DNA of 64,000 nucleotides from Azospirillum lipoferum 4B (GTDB taxonomy: Bacteria > Pseudomonadota > Alphaproteobacteria > Azospirillales > Azospirillaceae): the NCBI RefSeq assembly GCF_000283655.1, contig NC_016622.1, forward strand, positions 2,058,501 through 2,122,500, in the 5' to 3' direction. Below the pieces are notes generated by a model that was not told where the DNA came from, did not search any database, and worked only from the letters and a program-made list of their open reading frames with translations. A program made the translations under genes and the position numbers. This document shows positions 39,043 through 48,461 of the stretch, one piece after another. How positions within the stretch are numbered: the stretch's first letter is position 1; every line of letters begins with the position of its first letter.

Positions 39043-40857
39043 ATGACCAGCAGCGCCGCCATGGCCGCAAACGACACCCCCGAACTGGGTGCGCTTCCCA
39101 CCTGGGACCTGAGCGACCTCTATCCCGGCATGGACTCGCCGGAGCTGAAGGCCGACCTCGACCGGATGGAGCGGGAGTGCAAGGCCTTCCGCGAACGCTA
39201 CGCCGGCAAGCTGGCCGCGCTGAAGGGCGATGAACTGGCCGCGGCGATCCGCAGCTATGAGAGCATCGACGAGACGCTGTCGCGCGTCATGTCCTATGCC
39301 GGGCTGGTCTACAACGGCAACATGATCGACCCGACCATCGCCAAGTTCTACCAGTCCGCGCAGGAGCGGGTGAACGACATCTCCGCCCACCTGATCTTCT
39401 TCACGCTGGAGATCAACCGGCTGGACGAGGCCGATCTCGCGGCCAAGCAGAAGACGTCCCCGGCGCTGCGCCATTACGAGCCGTGGCTGCGCGACGTCCG
39501 CCTCTACCGCGACCACCAGCTGTCCGACGAGATCGAGCGGCTGCTGCACGAAAAGCATGTCGTCGGCCGCGCCGCCTGGAACCGCCTGTTCGACGAGACC
39601 ATCGCCAGTCTGCGCTTCCCCATGGGCGGGAAGGATCTGACCTGTGCGGAGGCGCTGAACCGCCTGTCCGACCGCAACCCCGCCATCCGCCGCGAGGCCG
39701 GCGAGGTGGTCGGCAAGGTGTTGGGCGAGAATGCGCGGCTGTTCGCGCTGGTCACCAACACGCTCGCCAAGGACAAGGAGATCGAGGACGACTGGCGCAA
39801 CTATCCGACGCCGACCTCCGCCCGCAACCTGTCCAACCGGGTCGAGGACGAGGTGGTCGACGCGCTGGTCTCCGCCGTCAGGGGCGCCTATCCGGACCTG
39901 TCCCACCGCTATTATGCGATGAAGGCCAAGTGGTTCGGCCAGGACCATCTGGATTATTGGGACCGCAACGCCCCCCTGCCGGAGGATGCCGACCGCAGCA
40001 TCCCCTGGGAGGAGGCGCGCGACATCGTGCTCGGCGCCTATGCCCGCTTTTCCCCCGACCTCGCCAGCCTGGGCAAACGCTTCTTCGACAATCCCTGGAT
40101 CGACGCGCCGGTCCGCCCCGGCAAGGCGCCGGGAGCCTTCGCCCACCCGACCGTGCCCAGCGTCCACCCCTATCTGCTGGTCAATTACCAGGGCAAGACC
40201 CGCGACGTGATGACGCTGGCCCATGAGCTGGGGCATGGCGTCCACCAGATCCTGGCGGGCAAGCAGGGGCATTTCCTGTCCGACACCCCGCTGACGCTGG
40301 CGGAAACCGCGTCGGTGTTCGGCGAGATGCTGACCTTCCGCGCCCTGCTGGCGGCGGAGACCGACCCCAAGCGCCGCCGCATCATGCTGGCCGGCAAGGT
40401 CGAGGACATGCTGAACACGGTGGTGCGCCAGATCGCCTTCTTCGATTTCGAACGCCGCGTCCACACCGAGCGGCGCGAGGGCGAACTGACCTCCGACCGC
40501 ATCGGCGAAATCTGGATGGCGGTGCAGACCGAGAGCCTCGGCCCGGCGCTGCGCTTCGACGAGGGATACCGGCACTACTGGTCCTACATTCCCCACTTCA
40601 TCCATTCGCCCTTCTATGTCTACGCCTATGCCTTCGGCGACTGTCTGGTGAACTCGCTCTACGCGGTCTATCAGGATGCCGAGAAGGGCTTCGCCGAGAA
40701 GTATCTGGCGATGCTGTCGGCCGGCGGCACGCTGCGCCACAAGGAGCTGCTGGCCCCGTTCGGGCTGGATGCCTCCGACCCGGCCTTCTGGCAGAAGGGT
40801 CTCGGCGTCATCCGCGGCTTCATCGACGAACTGGAGGCCGGCGAGGCGAAGGGCTGA
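39043..40857 (+). CDS. pepF: M3-family oligoendopeptidase F
   Basis: The 604-residue protein has the zinc motif HELGH at residues 394-398 (LAHELGHGVHQ) and the downstream zinc Glu in TLAETASVFGEML, typical of the M3B (PepF) clade. It digests short peptides in the cytoplasm. GGAGGG lies 5 bases before the ATG at 39043; a longer frame begins at 39001. Confidence 0.93.
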   Translation: MTSSAAMAANDTPELGALPTWDLSDLYPGMDSPELKADLDRMERECKAFRERYAGKLAALKGDELAAAIRSYESIDETLSRVMSYAGLVYNGNMIDPTIAKFYQSAQERVNDISAHLIFFTLEINRLDEADLAAKQKTSPALRHYEPWLRDVRLYRDHQLSDEIERLLHEKHVVGRAAWNRLFDETIASLRFPMGGKDLTCAEALNRLSDRNPAIRREAGEVVGKVLGENARLFALVTNTLAKDKEIEDDWRNYPTPTSARNLSNRVEDEVVDALVSAVRGAYPDLSHRYYAMKAKWFGQDHLDYWDRNAPLPEDADRSIPWEEARDIVLGAYARFSPDLASLGKRFFDNPWIDAPVRPGKAPGAFAHPTVPSVHPYLLVNYQGKTRDVMTLAHELGHGVHQILAGKQGHFLSDTPLTLAETASVFGEMLTFRALLAAETDPKRRRIMLAGKVEDMLNTVVRQIAFFDFERRVHTERREGELTSDRIGEIWMAVQTESLGPALRFDEGYRHYWSYIPHFIHSPFYVYAYAFGDCLVNSLYAVYQDAEKGFAEKYLAMLSAGGTLRHKELLAPFGLDASDPAFWQKGLGVIRGFIDELEAGEAKG

Positions 40858-40870
40858 CGATCCGGCTGTC

Positions 40871-40884
40871 TTGACCGCCGTCAA
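40871..40884. promoter_or_regulatory. FNR/FixK-type binding site upstream of the hemerythrin gene
   Basis: TTGACCGCCGTCAA is a perfect palindrome of the TTGAC-N4-GTCAA form used by FNR/FixK/NnrR proteins. A TATGGT hexamer at 40907-40912 begins 29.5 bases from its centre, so the start point would be near 40919 with the box centred at about -41.5, the class II activator position. Confidence 0.55.
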
Positions 40885-40911
40885 GAGACCATGACGGCAG
40901 TGCGGGTATGG

Positions 40912-40941
40912 TGGCCTTCGGAGCGTCGTCTCCGAAGGCCA
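40912..40941 (+). repeat. Perfect 12-bp hairpin before the hemerythrin gene
   Basis: TGGCCTTCGGAG pairs with CTCCGAAGGCCA around a 6-base loop. It ends 10 bases before the ribosome site of the hemerythrin gene and lies 55 bases past the pepF stop. It might end pepF transcription (the following run CTTCGTTTC is weak) or shape the leader of the next gene. Confidence 0.6.
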
Positions 40942-40964
40942 TCTTCGTTTCAGGAAGCCCCGCC

Positions 40965-41372
40965 ATGCTTGCAACCGCCACGCCCGCCGCCACCGCCAGC
41001 GATGTCCCCATGCTCGGCCAAGCGGTCATGGACCGCGACCATATCGATTCCGTCGCCCTGCTGCAGGCGGCCTGCGATGCCCCGGCCGGCGAACTCCGGG
41101 CGCCCTTCGCCATCTTCGCCAAGCATCTGCGCGAGCATTTCGCCCGCGAGAACGCGCTGATGACCCAGCACGGCTTCTTCGCCCTGCATTGCCACATGGA
41201 CGAGCACGCCCGCGTCCTGAAGGTGGTCGCGACCCTGGAAGCGGAACTGGCGGAGGGCAAGGAAGACCGCGCCCGCCTGTATGTGACCGAGCATTTCCCC
41301 GACTGGTTCCACACCCATCTGGCGACGATGGACCGGGTGACCGCGGATTTCCTGGCGCATGCGGCGGGGTGA
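40965..41372 (+). CDS. Hemerythrin-domain protein
   Basis: The 135-residue protein has the hemerythrin iron ligand pattern: DRDHIDSVALL, KHLREHFARENALM (H-x3-H with Glu), HCHMDEHARVL and WFHTHLATMDRVTADFL. It binds a di-iron centre that carries O2 or senses oxygen or NO. AGGAAG precedes the ATG. The FNR-type box upstream suggests induction when oxygen is low. A second hemerythrin gene is at 58380-58790. Confidence 0.88.
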   Translation: MLATATPAATASDVPMLGQAVMDRDHIDSVALLQAACDAPAGELRAPFAIFAKHLREHFARENALMTQHGFFALHCHMDEHARVLKVVATLEAELAEGKEDRARLYVTEHFPDWFHTHLATMDRVTADFLAHAAG

Positions 41373-41388
41373 GGGTTCGGCAGCCGGT

Positions 41389-41537
41389 TGCCCCCTCCCC
41401 ATCCCTCCCCCGCAGCGCGGGAGAGGGGGGCGGACGCTTGTCGGCGTGACAGATGTGCAAAGCGGCGGCAGTCCCCTCTCCCGCTCTCGGCGGACCGAAG
41501 GTCCGTCCGATGGCGGGGGAGGGTTAGGGAGGGGGCA
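41389..41537. repeat. Nested palindromic intergenic repeat, copy 4
   Basis: Outer arms TGCCCCCTCCCCATCCCTCC and GGGGGAGGGTTAGGGAGGGG match copy 2 exactly or nearly so; inner arms are GCGGGAGAGGGG and CCCCTCTCCCGC. The right half carries an extra insert with its own GGACCGAAGGTCC hairpin. It lies between the hemerythrin gene and the convergent tRNA-Lys genes. Confidence 0.82.
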
Positions 41538-41579
41538 CCACGCGGACGCCACGACCACTCCCAAACAGAACCCCAAAAC

Positions 41580-41616
41580 TGGAAAGGGGCCGGAACCTGC
41601 TCGGTTCCAGCCCCTT
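41580..41616 (-). terminator. Terminator of the tRNA-Lys pair
   Basis: Read leftward, AAGGGGC-T-GGAACC pairs with GGTTCC-G-GCCCCTT (13 bp and one mismatch) around a 5-base loop, followed by TTTCC. It begins 6 bases past the end of the second tRNA. Confidence 0.8.
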
Positions 41617-41621
41617 ATGGA

Positions 41622-41697
<76 letters not shown>

Positions 41698-41720
41698 ATC
41701 CGTAGGAAATGTTCAAGAGA

Positions 41721-41796
<76 letters not shown>

Positions 41797-41892
41797 ATCT
41801 CTTGCTGCGGCGAACCTGGCTGAAATCCCTGCAGAAATCAGCCGACTGTTCATCGCCCCGGCCAAGCCGTTGTCCCGGCCGGTGTGGCGCGG

Positions 41893-41921
41893 TTTATAAC
41901 GAAGGGCTTTTGGCCTGTCGA
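41893..41921 (-). promoter_or_regulatory. Sigma-70-type promoter for the tRNA-Lys pair
   Basis: On the - strand TCGACA (41921-41916) is followed after exactly 17 bases by TATAAA (41898-41893). The start point would be near 41886, about 90 bases before the first tRNA. Confidence 0.62.
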
Positions 41922-42036
41922 TAGCAAAATCGCACCCCATGTGAATTTTTTGGCGCGCGCTTTTCGGTGGCCGGACTCGACCCCCGGCGGCTACACCGGC
42001 GCTTTCGAGAACGGGCATCGAAACGGGAGATCGGGA

Positions 42037-43566
42037 ATGGGCGGCTGGACCGAAGGCTATGTCGGCGGCATCGACTATATCCGCGCCGTCTATCGCGACT
42101 GGTCGCCGGCCCTGCTCTGCTTCGCCCTGATCCTGCGCGGCTGGCGCCCGCCCGAAGCGCTGCGCCGCGGCAGCTTCACCATGGCGGAGCCCGGCTGCGG
42201 TCATGGGCTGACCAGCGCGCTGCTGGCCGGCGCCCACCCGGCGGCGCGGTTCGAGGCGATGGACTTCAACCCCTCCCACATCGCCGGCGTCCGGCGGCTG
42301 GCCGACGATGCCGGGCTCGCCAACGCCACCTTCCTGGAGGAGAGCTTCGCCGACCATGCCCGGCGCGAGGGGCCGATGCTGGACGTGGTGGCCCTGCACG
42401 GCGTCTGGTCCTGGGTGAGCGCGGAGAACCGGGCGATCCTGCTCGACACGCTGCGCCGCCGGCTGGCGCCCGGCGGGGTCGTGTTCGTCAGCTACAATGC
42501 CCTGCCCGGCACGTTGACCCATATGCCGCTGCGCCGCCTTCTGGTGGAGCGTTGCGCCGAGGGCGACGGCCCCCTGCCCGACCGCATCGCGCGGGCGGTC
42601 GAATTCGCCTCGCGGATGGCTGCCCAGGGCGGCGGCTGGTTCGGCAGCACCGACGGCGTGGTGGAGCGGATCGAACAGCTGCGCCACAAGTCGCCGAACT
42701 ACATCGCCCACGAATATCTCAACGGCGACTGGACGGCCTTCTACCACGCCGACGTTGCGCGCGAGCTGGCCGCCGCCAAGCTGGAGTTCGCCGGCGCCGC
42801 CGTGCCGATGGAGCAGTTGCACGACCTCAGCCTCTCCCCCGCGCAGCAGGCATTGGCAGCGGAATCGCGCGACCCGGCCCAGGCCGAGACCTTGCGCGAC
42901 GTGATGACCAACCGCAGCTTCCGCCGCGACCTGTTCGTGAAGGGCGGCGAGCGGCTGGGTCCGGCCGAGCGGCGCACGCTGTTGGGTGAGACCCGGTTCG
43001 CGCTTCTGGTGGCCGCCGACGACCTGCCGGAGGTCGCCTCCACCCCCGTCGGCCGCCTGCCCTTCCCGCGGGCGCTCTACCAACCGCTGGGCGAGGCGCT
43101 GGCCGAGGGGCCGCAGAGCCTCGACGCGCTGCTTGCCCGGCCTGCCCTGGCGGCGCAGGGGGAGGAGGCGGTGCTGCGCGCGCTGATCCTGCTGACCAGC
43201 CTGTCGCTGGCCGCGCCGCTCATGCCGGAGGACGGATTTGCCGAACGCAAGATCTCCAGCGACCGCTTCAACGCCGCCGTTCTGCAACGCCACCGCTTCG
43301 GCGACACGCCGGGGCAGCTCGCCTCCCCGCTGCTGGGCGCCGGGGTGCCGGTGTCGCGGATCGAGGCGCTGTTCCTGCTGGCCGCCCGGCTGGGCGAGGA
43401 TCCCGCCGCCTTCGCCTGGCGCCACCTGTCCGCCGACGGAATCACGCTCGGCCGCGACGGCGAGCGCTGCGAGGGAGATGAGGCCAACCGGGCGGAACTG
43501 GCGCGCCGGCATGCAGCCTTCGCCCAGCGGCGGTTGCCGTTGCTGGAAGTGTTGGGAGTGGTTTGA
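42037..43566 (+). CDS. Class I methyltransferase with a C-terminal regulatory domain
   Basis: The 509-residue protein starts MGGWTEGYVGGIDYIRAVYR and has a SAM-binding motif AEPGCGHGLTSALLAG with the acidic motif II (MDFNPSHIAGVRRL). Its C-terminal half (KISSDRFNAAVLQRHRFGDT and following) matches the methyltransferase regulatory domain found in PKMT-type and flagellar or O-antigen-linked enzymes. The substrate is unknown and there is no informative neighbour. GGGAGA lies about 8 bases before the ATG; a longer frame to 41884 overlaps the tRNA promoter and is unlikely. Confidence 0.82.
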   Translation: MGGWTEGYVGGIDYIRAVYRDWSPALLCFALILRGWRPPEALRRGSFTMAEPGCGHGLTSALLAGAHPAARFEAMDFNPSHIAGVRRLADDAGLANATFLEESFADHARREGPMLDVVALHGVWSWVSAENRAILLDTLRRRLAPGGVVFVSYNALPGTLTHMPLRRLLVERCAEGDGPLPDRIARAVEFASRMAAQGGGWFGSTDGVVERIEQLRHKSPNYIAHEYLNGDWTAFYHADVARELAAAKLEFAGAAVPMEQLHDLSLSPAQQALAAESRDPAQAETLRDVMTNRSFRRDLFVKGGERLGPAERRTLLGETRFALLVAADDLPEVASTPVGRLPFPRALYQPLGEALAEGPQSLDALLARPALAAQGEEAVLRALILLTSLSLAAPLMPEDGFAERKISSDRFNAAVLQRHRFGDTPGQLASPLLGAGVPVSRIEALFLLAARLGEDPAAFAWRHLSADGITLGRDGERCEGDEANRAELARRHAAFAQRRLPLLEVLGVV

Positions 43567-43604
43567 GGCCTGGGAGCGTCGGCGTCGTTGCCCCGACAGC
43601 CCTC

Positions 43605-43931
43605 TCAGCGCTCGGCGACGACCTTGGGCAGCTTCTCGGCGATGCCGTAAAGCGCTTCACGCCGCCGGATTTCGGCGAACACGTCGTCCGGGTGGATGTT
43701 CAGCGTCGCCCACAGAACCGACAGGTTGTACAGCAGGTCCGCACTTTCGTTGATGACCCCCTGGCGATCCTCGTTCATGGCGTCCAGCGCCACCTCGACC
43801 GCCTCCTCACCCACCTTCTTGGCGATCTTCTTCGGACCGGCGGCGATCAGCCGGGCGGTCTTGGACTGGGCGGGGTCCATCTGCTGGCGGTCGAGTATGG
43901 CGTCATAGAGGCGGATCAGGTCGTCGGTCAT
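43605..43931 (-). CDS. hisE: Phosphoribosyl-ATP pyrophosphatase
   Basis: The 108-residue MazG-fold protein has KKVGEEAVEVALDAMNED and INESADLLYNLSVLWATLNI, the metal-binding Glu/Asp motifs of HisE. It catalyses the second step of histidine synthesis (PR-ATP to PR-AMP). It lies alone here, with no other his genes in the window. Confidence 0.9.
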   Translation of the reverse strand: MTDDLIRLYDAILDRQQMDPAQSKTARLIAAGPKKIAKKVGEEAVEVALDAMNEDRQGVINESADLLYNLSVLWATLNIHPDDVFAEIRRREALYGIAEKLPKVVAER

Positions 43932-44065
43932 CGGGAAGGGTTTGTCTCGTCTGCGGGCGGGAACGGCATCCCGTTAACGTGATCGCTCCGCAACGAAGAT
44001 GCTATCCCCCATCGGCCCGGTTCCAGGCCGAACGATCGCCTTATGCCTTGCGGTGACAACCAGCC

Positions 44066-44773
44066 TCAGCCAGCCGGATCATAGGAATGGTCGGCCTTCG
44101 GACGCTCGTCCAGCAGAGTCTGGCCGGTGCTGACGAAATACACGACCTCGGCGATGTTGGTGGCGTGGTCGCCGATGCGCTCCAGGTTCTTGGCGATCAT
44201 CATCAGGTGCATGTGCGCCATGAACTGGTCCGGAGCCGAAAGGGCAGACCGTTCCACTTCCGCAACGAGGCTGGTGTAGAGTGCATCCACCTCGTCGTCG
44301 GTGCGCCAAATGCGCAGGGCCGCCTCGCTGTCGCAATCGACATAGGCGTCGACCACGGCGCCGAGCCGCTCGCGCACCAGCCGGCCGAGTTGCGGCAGGC
44401 CGGGCAGCGAGGCCGATTCCGTAAGGCTGAAGATGGCGACCGCGCGCTTGGCGGTGTTGGCGGCATGGTCGCCGATACGCTCCAGATTGCCGGCGATCTT
44501 CAGCGCCGCCACGACCTCGCGCAGGTCGTCGGCCACCGGCTGGCGCAGGGCCAGCAGGCGCATGCAATGCGCTTCGATGTCATGCTCGAAGGAGTCGAGT
44601 CGCGCATCCGACTCGACGATTTCACGCGCCAGATCGGGGTTGCGCTGGGCCAGACAGGTCAGGGCCTGATCAATCTGCGTCTCCGCAGCGCCGGCCATCT
44701 GTACGATGGCGGATTTCATCCGCTTCAACGCGTCCTCGAACGCGGACACGATGTGCGGCGCGGAGGTCTTCAT
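44066..44773 (-). CDS. phoU: Phosphate-system regulator PhoU
   Basis: The 235-residue all-helical protein contains two PhoU repeats with the metal motifs AGNLERIGDHAANTAKRAV and AKNLERIGDHATNIAEVVY (ExxxD-type). PhoU couples the Pst transporter to PhoR signalling. No pst or pho genes adjoin it in the window. The start at 44773 gives the family N-terminus (MKTSAPHIVSAFEDAL). A possible Pho box lies upstream. Confidence 0.93.
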   Translation of the reverse strand: MKTSAPHIVSAFEDALKRMKSAIVQMAGAAETQIDQALTCLAQRNPDLAREIVESDARLDSFEHDIEAHCMRLLALRQPVADDLREVVAALKIAGNLERIGDHAANTAKRAVAIFSLTESASLPGLPQLGRLVRERLGAVVDAYVDCDSEAALRIWRTDDEVDALYTSLVAEVERSALSAPDQFMAHMHLMMIAKNLERIGDHATNIAEVVYFVSTGQTLLDERPKADHSYDPAG

Positions 44774-44829
44774 GGTCGCCAAACCCTTCCCGACGGTCTC
44801 TTCCCAAGCCGGGACCATAGCGCCCGGAC

Positions 44830-44847
44830 GTTACGGTACGATGACAA
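44830..44847 (-). promoter_or_regulatory. Possible Pho box upstream of phoU
   Basis: On the - strand TTGTCAT-CGTA-CCGTAAC resembles two CTGTCAT units spaced by 4 bases; the first unit matches at six of seven positions and the second at four. It lies 57-74 bases upstream of the phoU start. PhoB control is biologically reasonable but the match is weak. Confidence 0.33.
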
Positions 44848-44977
44848 TGCCTATGCGAACGGATGATCCGACCCTCTCCGCACGAAGAATGAAATGCCCG
44901 GTTGATTTTGCGGCGCAGCATTGCGAAACATCCGCCGTCTCCACGACTTCCCTAATCAACGACGTGCCGAACCCGCC

Positions 44978-45517
44978 ATGATCGAACGCCGCTTTGAACA
45001 GATCATCTTCGCCAGCCGCTGGCTGCTCGCCCCCTTCTATCTCGGGCTCGTGGTCTCGCTGGCGGCCCTGCTGGTGAAGTTCACCCAGGAAATCCTCCAC
45101 ATCATTCCGCATGTGCTGGACATGAGCGAGAAGGACGTGCTGCTGGCCGTGCTGACGCTGATCGACCTGTCCTTCGCCGGCAACCTTCTGCTGATGGTGA
45201 TCTTCGCCGGCTACGAGAACTTCGTCTCGAAGATCGACGTGGCCAATCACGAAGATCGGCCGGACTGGATGGGCAAGGTCGATTTCGGCGGGCTGAAGCT
45301 GAAGCTGATCGCCTCCATCGTCGCCATCTCCGGGATTCATCTGCTCAAGGCCTTCATGAATCTGGCCCAGACCTCGAAAGAGGAGTTGATGTGGCTGGTC
45401 ATCATCCACATGACCTTCGTTGTGTCCGGCGTTCTGCTGGCCTTCATGGACCGGCTGGAGGGCCACCACGCCCCTGCGGCCAAGCCGGCCGGCAAGCCTG
45501 GAACCGGGGGTCACTGA
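44978..45517 (+). CDS. YqhA family (UPF0114) inner-membrane protein
   Basis: The 179-residue protein has the family pattern: RFEQIIFASRWLLAPFYLGL, LLAVLTLIDLSFAGNLLLM, GKVDFGGLKLKLIASIVAIS and IHLLKAF. Four hydrophobic segments are visible. The function of UPF0114 is not settled. It is divergent from phoU. The C-terminus ends with a short Ala/Lys/Gly tail. Confidence 0.88.
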   Translation: MIERRFEQIIFASRWLLAPFYLGLVVSLAALLVKFTQEILHIIPHVLDMSEKDVLLAVLTLIDLSFAGNLLLMVIFAGYENFVSKIDVANHEDRPDWMGKVDFGGLKLKLIASIVAISGIHLLKAFMNLAQTSKEELMWLVIIHMTFVVSGVLLAFMDRLEGHHAPAAKPAGKPGTGGH

Positions 45518-46929
<1,412 letters not shown>

Positions 46930-47024
46930 TTGGTGTATCCCTGATTGGAAGGCCTCCGGCCCGTCGCCCAATCCCCGGGCGGTGAGGGCCGGAGACGGAC
47001 CGCGTATCTGGACGGGAATTTCCT

Positions 47025-47894
47025 GTGAAGTCACGCTCATCCGGCTCCGTCATCCGCCTTGCCGCGCCTTTGCGGGCCCTCGCGCAGCGTTTCTCCTTCC
47101 TCCTGCTCGTCCTGGCCTCCATCGCGCTGATGATGGTCGGCAAGATCGAGTCCGTGTCGGTGGACAGCGCCCGCGCCCGCGTGACCGACGCCTTCGCCCC
47201 GATCCTCGACGCCATCTCCCGCCCCGCCGCGACCGCGGCGCGCGTCGTCGAGTCGGTGGTGGAGCTTGAAAACGCCTTCGACGAGAACCAGCGCCTGAAG
47301 GCGGAGAACGCCCGGCTGCTGCAATGGAAGCAGGCGGCATTGCGGCTGGAGGCGGAGAACAGCAGCCTGCGCAGCCTGCTGCGCGTCCGTCCGGAGCCCT
47401 CCGTCAACTACATCGCCGCCCGCGTCATCGCCACCCCCGGCAGTTCCTTCGTCCGTACGCTGGTGGTGACCGCCGGCAAGCGCGACGGGGTGCGCAAGGG
47501 ACAGGCGGCGCTGGCCGGGGCCGGTCTGGTCGGCCGGGTGATCGAGGTCGGCGAATGGTCCTCCCGCATCCTGCTGCTGACCGACATCAACGCCCGCGTC
47601 CCGGTGGTCCTGGCCAACACGCGCCAGCGCGCCATCCTGGCCGGAGACAATTCCGATCAGGCCAAGCTTCTTTATCTGCCGCCGGAGTCGCCGATCCAGG
47701 TGGGTGAGCAGGTGGTGACCTCGGGCGACGGCGGGCTGTTCCCATCCGGCCTGCCGGTCGGCGTGGTGACCGCGGTCAGCGAGCGCGGCGTGCGCGTGCT
47801 GCCCAGCGCCGACCTGTCGCGGATCGAACATCTGCGTTTGGTGGATTTCGGACTGCCCGGCACCGACCTGGACCCGTCGCCGGAGTGGAAGTGA
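47025..47894 (+). CDS. mreC: Rod-shape-determining protein MreC
   Basis: The 289-residue protein has one N-terminal membrane helix (FSFLLLVLASIALMMVG), a coiled coil (ENAFDENQRLKAENARLLQW) and a beta-rich periplasmic domain with ARVIATPGSSFVRTLVVTAG and GLVGRVIEVG. It connects MreB to PBP2 in the elongasome. The start codon is GTG. It lies about 95 bases after mreB. Confidence 0.94.
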   Translation: MKSRSSGSVIRLAAPLRALAQRFSFLLLVLASIALMMVGKIESVSVDSARARVTDAFAPILDAISRPAATAARVVESVVELENAFDENQRLKAENARLLQWKQAALRLEAENSSLRSLLRVRPEPSVNYIAARVIATPGSSFVRTLVVTAGKRDGVRKGQAALAGAGLVGRVIEVGEWSSRILLLTDINARVPVVLANTRQRAILAGDNSDQAKLLYLPPESPIQVGEQVVTSGDGGLFPSGLPVGVVTAVSERGVRVLPSADLSRIEHLRLVDFGLPGTDLDPSPEWK

Positions 47895-47931
47895 GCCGCT
47901 CCTACAGCGCCCCGGCGGGAAGGCCGCCGGT

Positions 47932-48444
47932 ATGACGGCTACCTTCTGGCAACGGGTCGACAAGGCGGGACGCAATCTGGCGCCCTTCGCCGTCACCGTC
48001 ATGATGGTTCTGGTCGGCATGATCCCGGTGCCGGTGCCGGGCTACGCTCCGGTGGCGCCGAACCTGACGCTGGTGTCCGTCTATTACTGGACGATCCACA
48101 GGCCTGACCTGATGCGTCCGGGGGTGGCCTTTCTGATCGGGCTGCTGCAGGATTTCCTGATCGGCGGTCCGTTGGGCGTCAATGCCCTGCTGCTGATCGT
48201 GGCGCAATGGGCGGTGCTGAACCAGCGCCGGGTGTTCCTGGCCAGCACCTTCGCGTTGCTGTGGTTCGGCTTCACCCTGGTGACGGCCGGGGCCGTGGTT
48301 CTGCAATGGCTGGCCTTCACGGCACTGGATGCGGCCGCGCTGTCGATCCTGCCGGCGCTGTTCCAGGGCCTGCTGACGGTGGCGGTGTTTCCTGCGGTGG
48401 GCTGGCTGCTGATCCGCGTCCATCGCGCCTTCTTGAACGGGTAA
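47932..48444 (+). CDS. mreD: Rod-shape-determining protein MreD
   Basis: The 170-residue protein has five to six hydrophobic segments (FAVTVMMVLVGMIPVPVPGY, VAFLIGLLQDFLIGGPLGVN) and the conserved PDLMRPGVAFLIGLLQD stretch of MreD. It is the integral membrane elongasome subunit. It lies 37 bases after mreC and 17 bases before mrdA. Confidence 0.92.
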   Translation: MTATFWQRVDKAGRNLAPFAVTVMMVLVGMIPVPVPGYAPVAPNLTLVSVYYWTIHRPDLMRPGVAFLIGLLQDFLIGGPLGVNALLLIVAQWAVLNQRRVFLASTFALLWFGFTLVTAGAVVLQWLAFTALDAAALSILPALFQGLLTVAVFPAVGWLLIRVHRAFLNG

Positions 48445-48461
48445 AGGGTCCCGGCGGTTTC

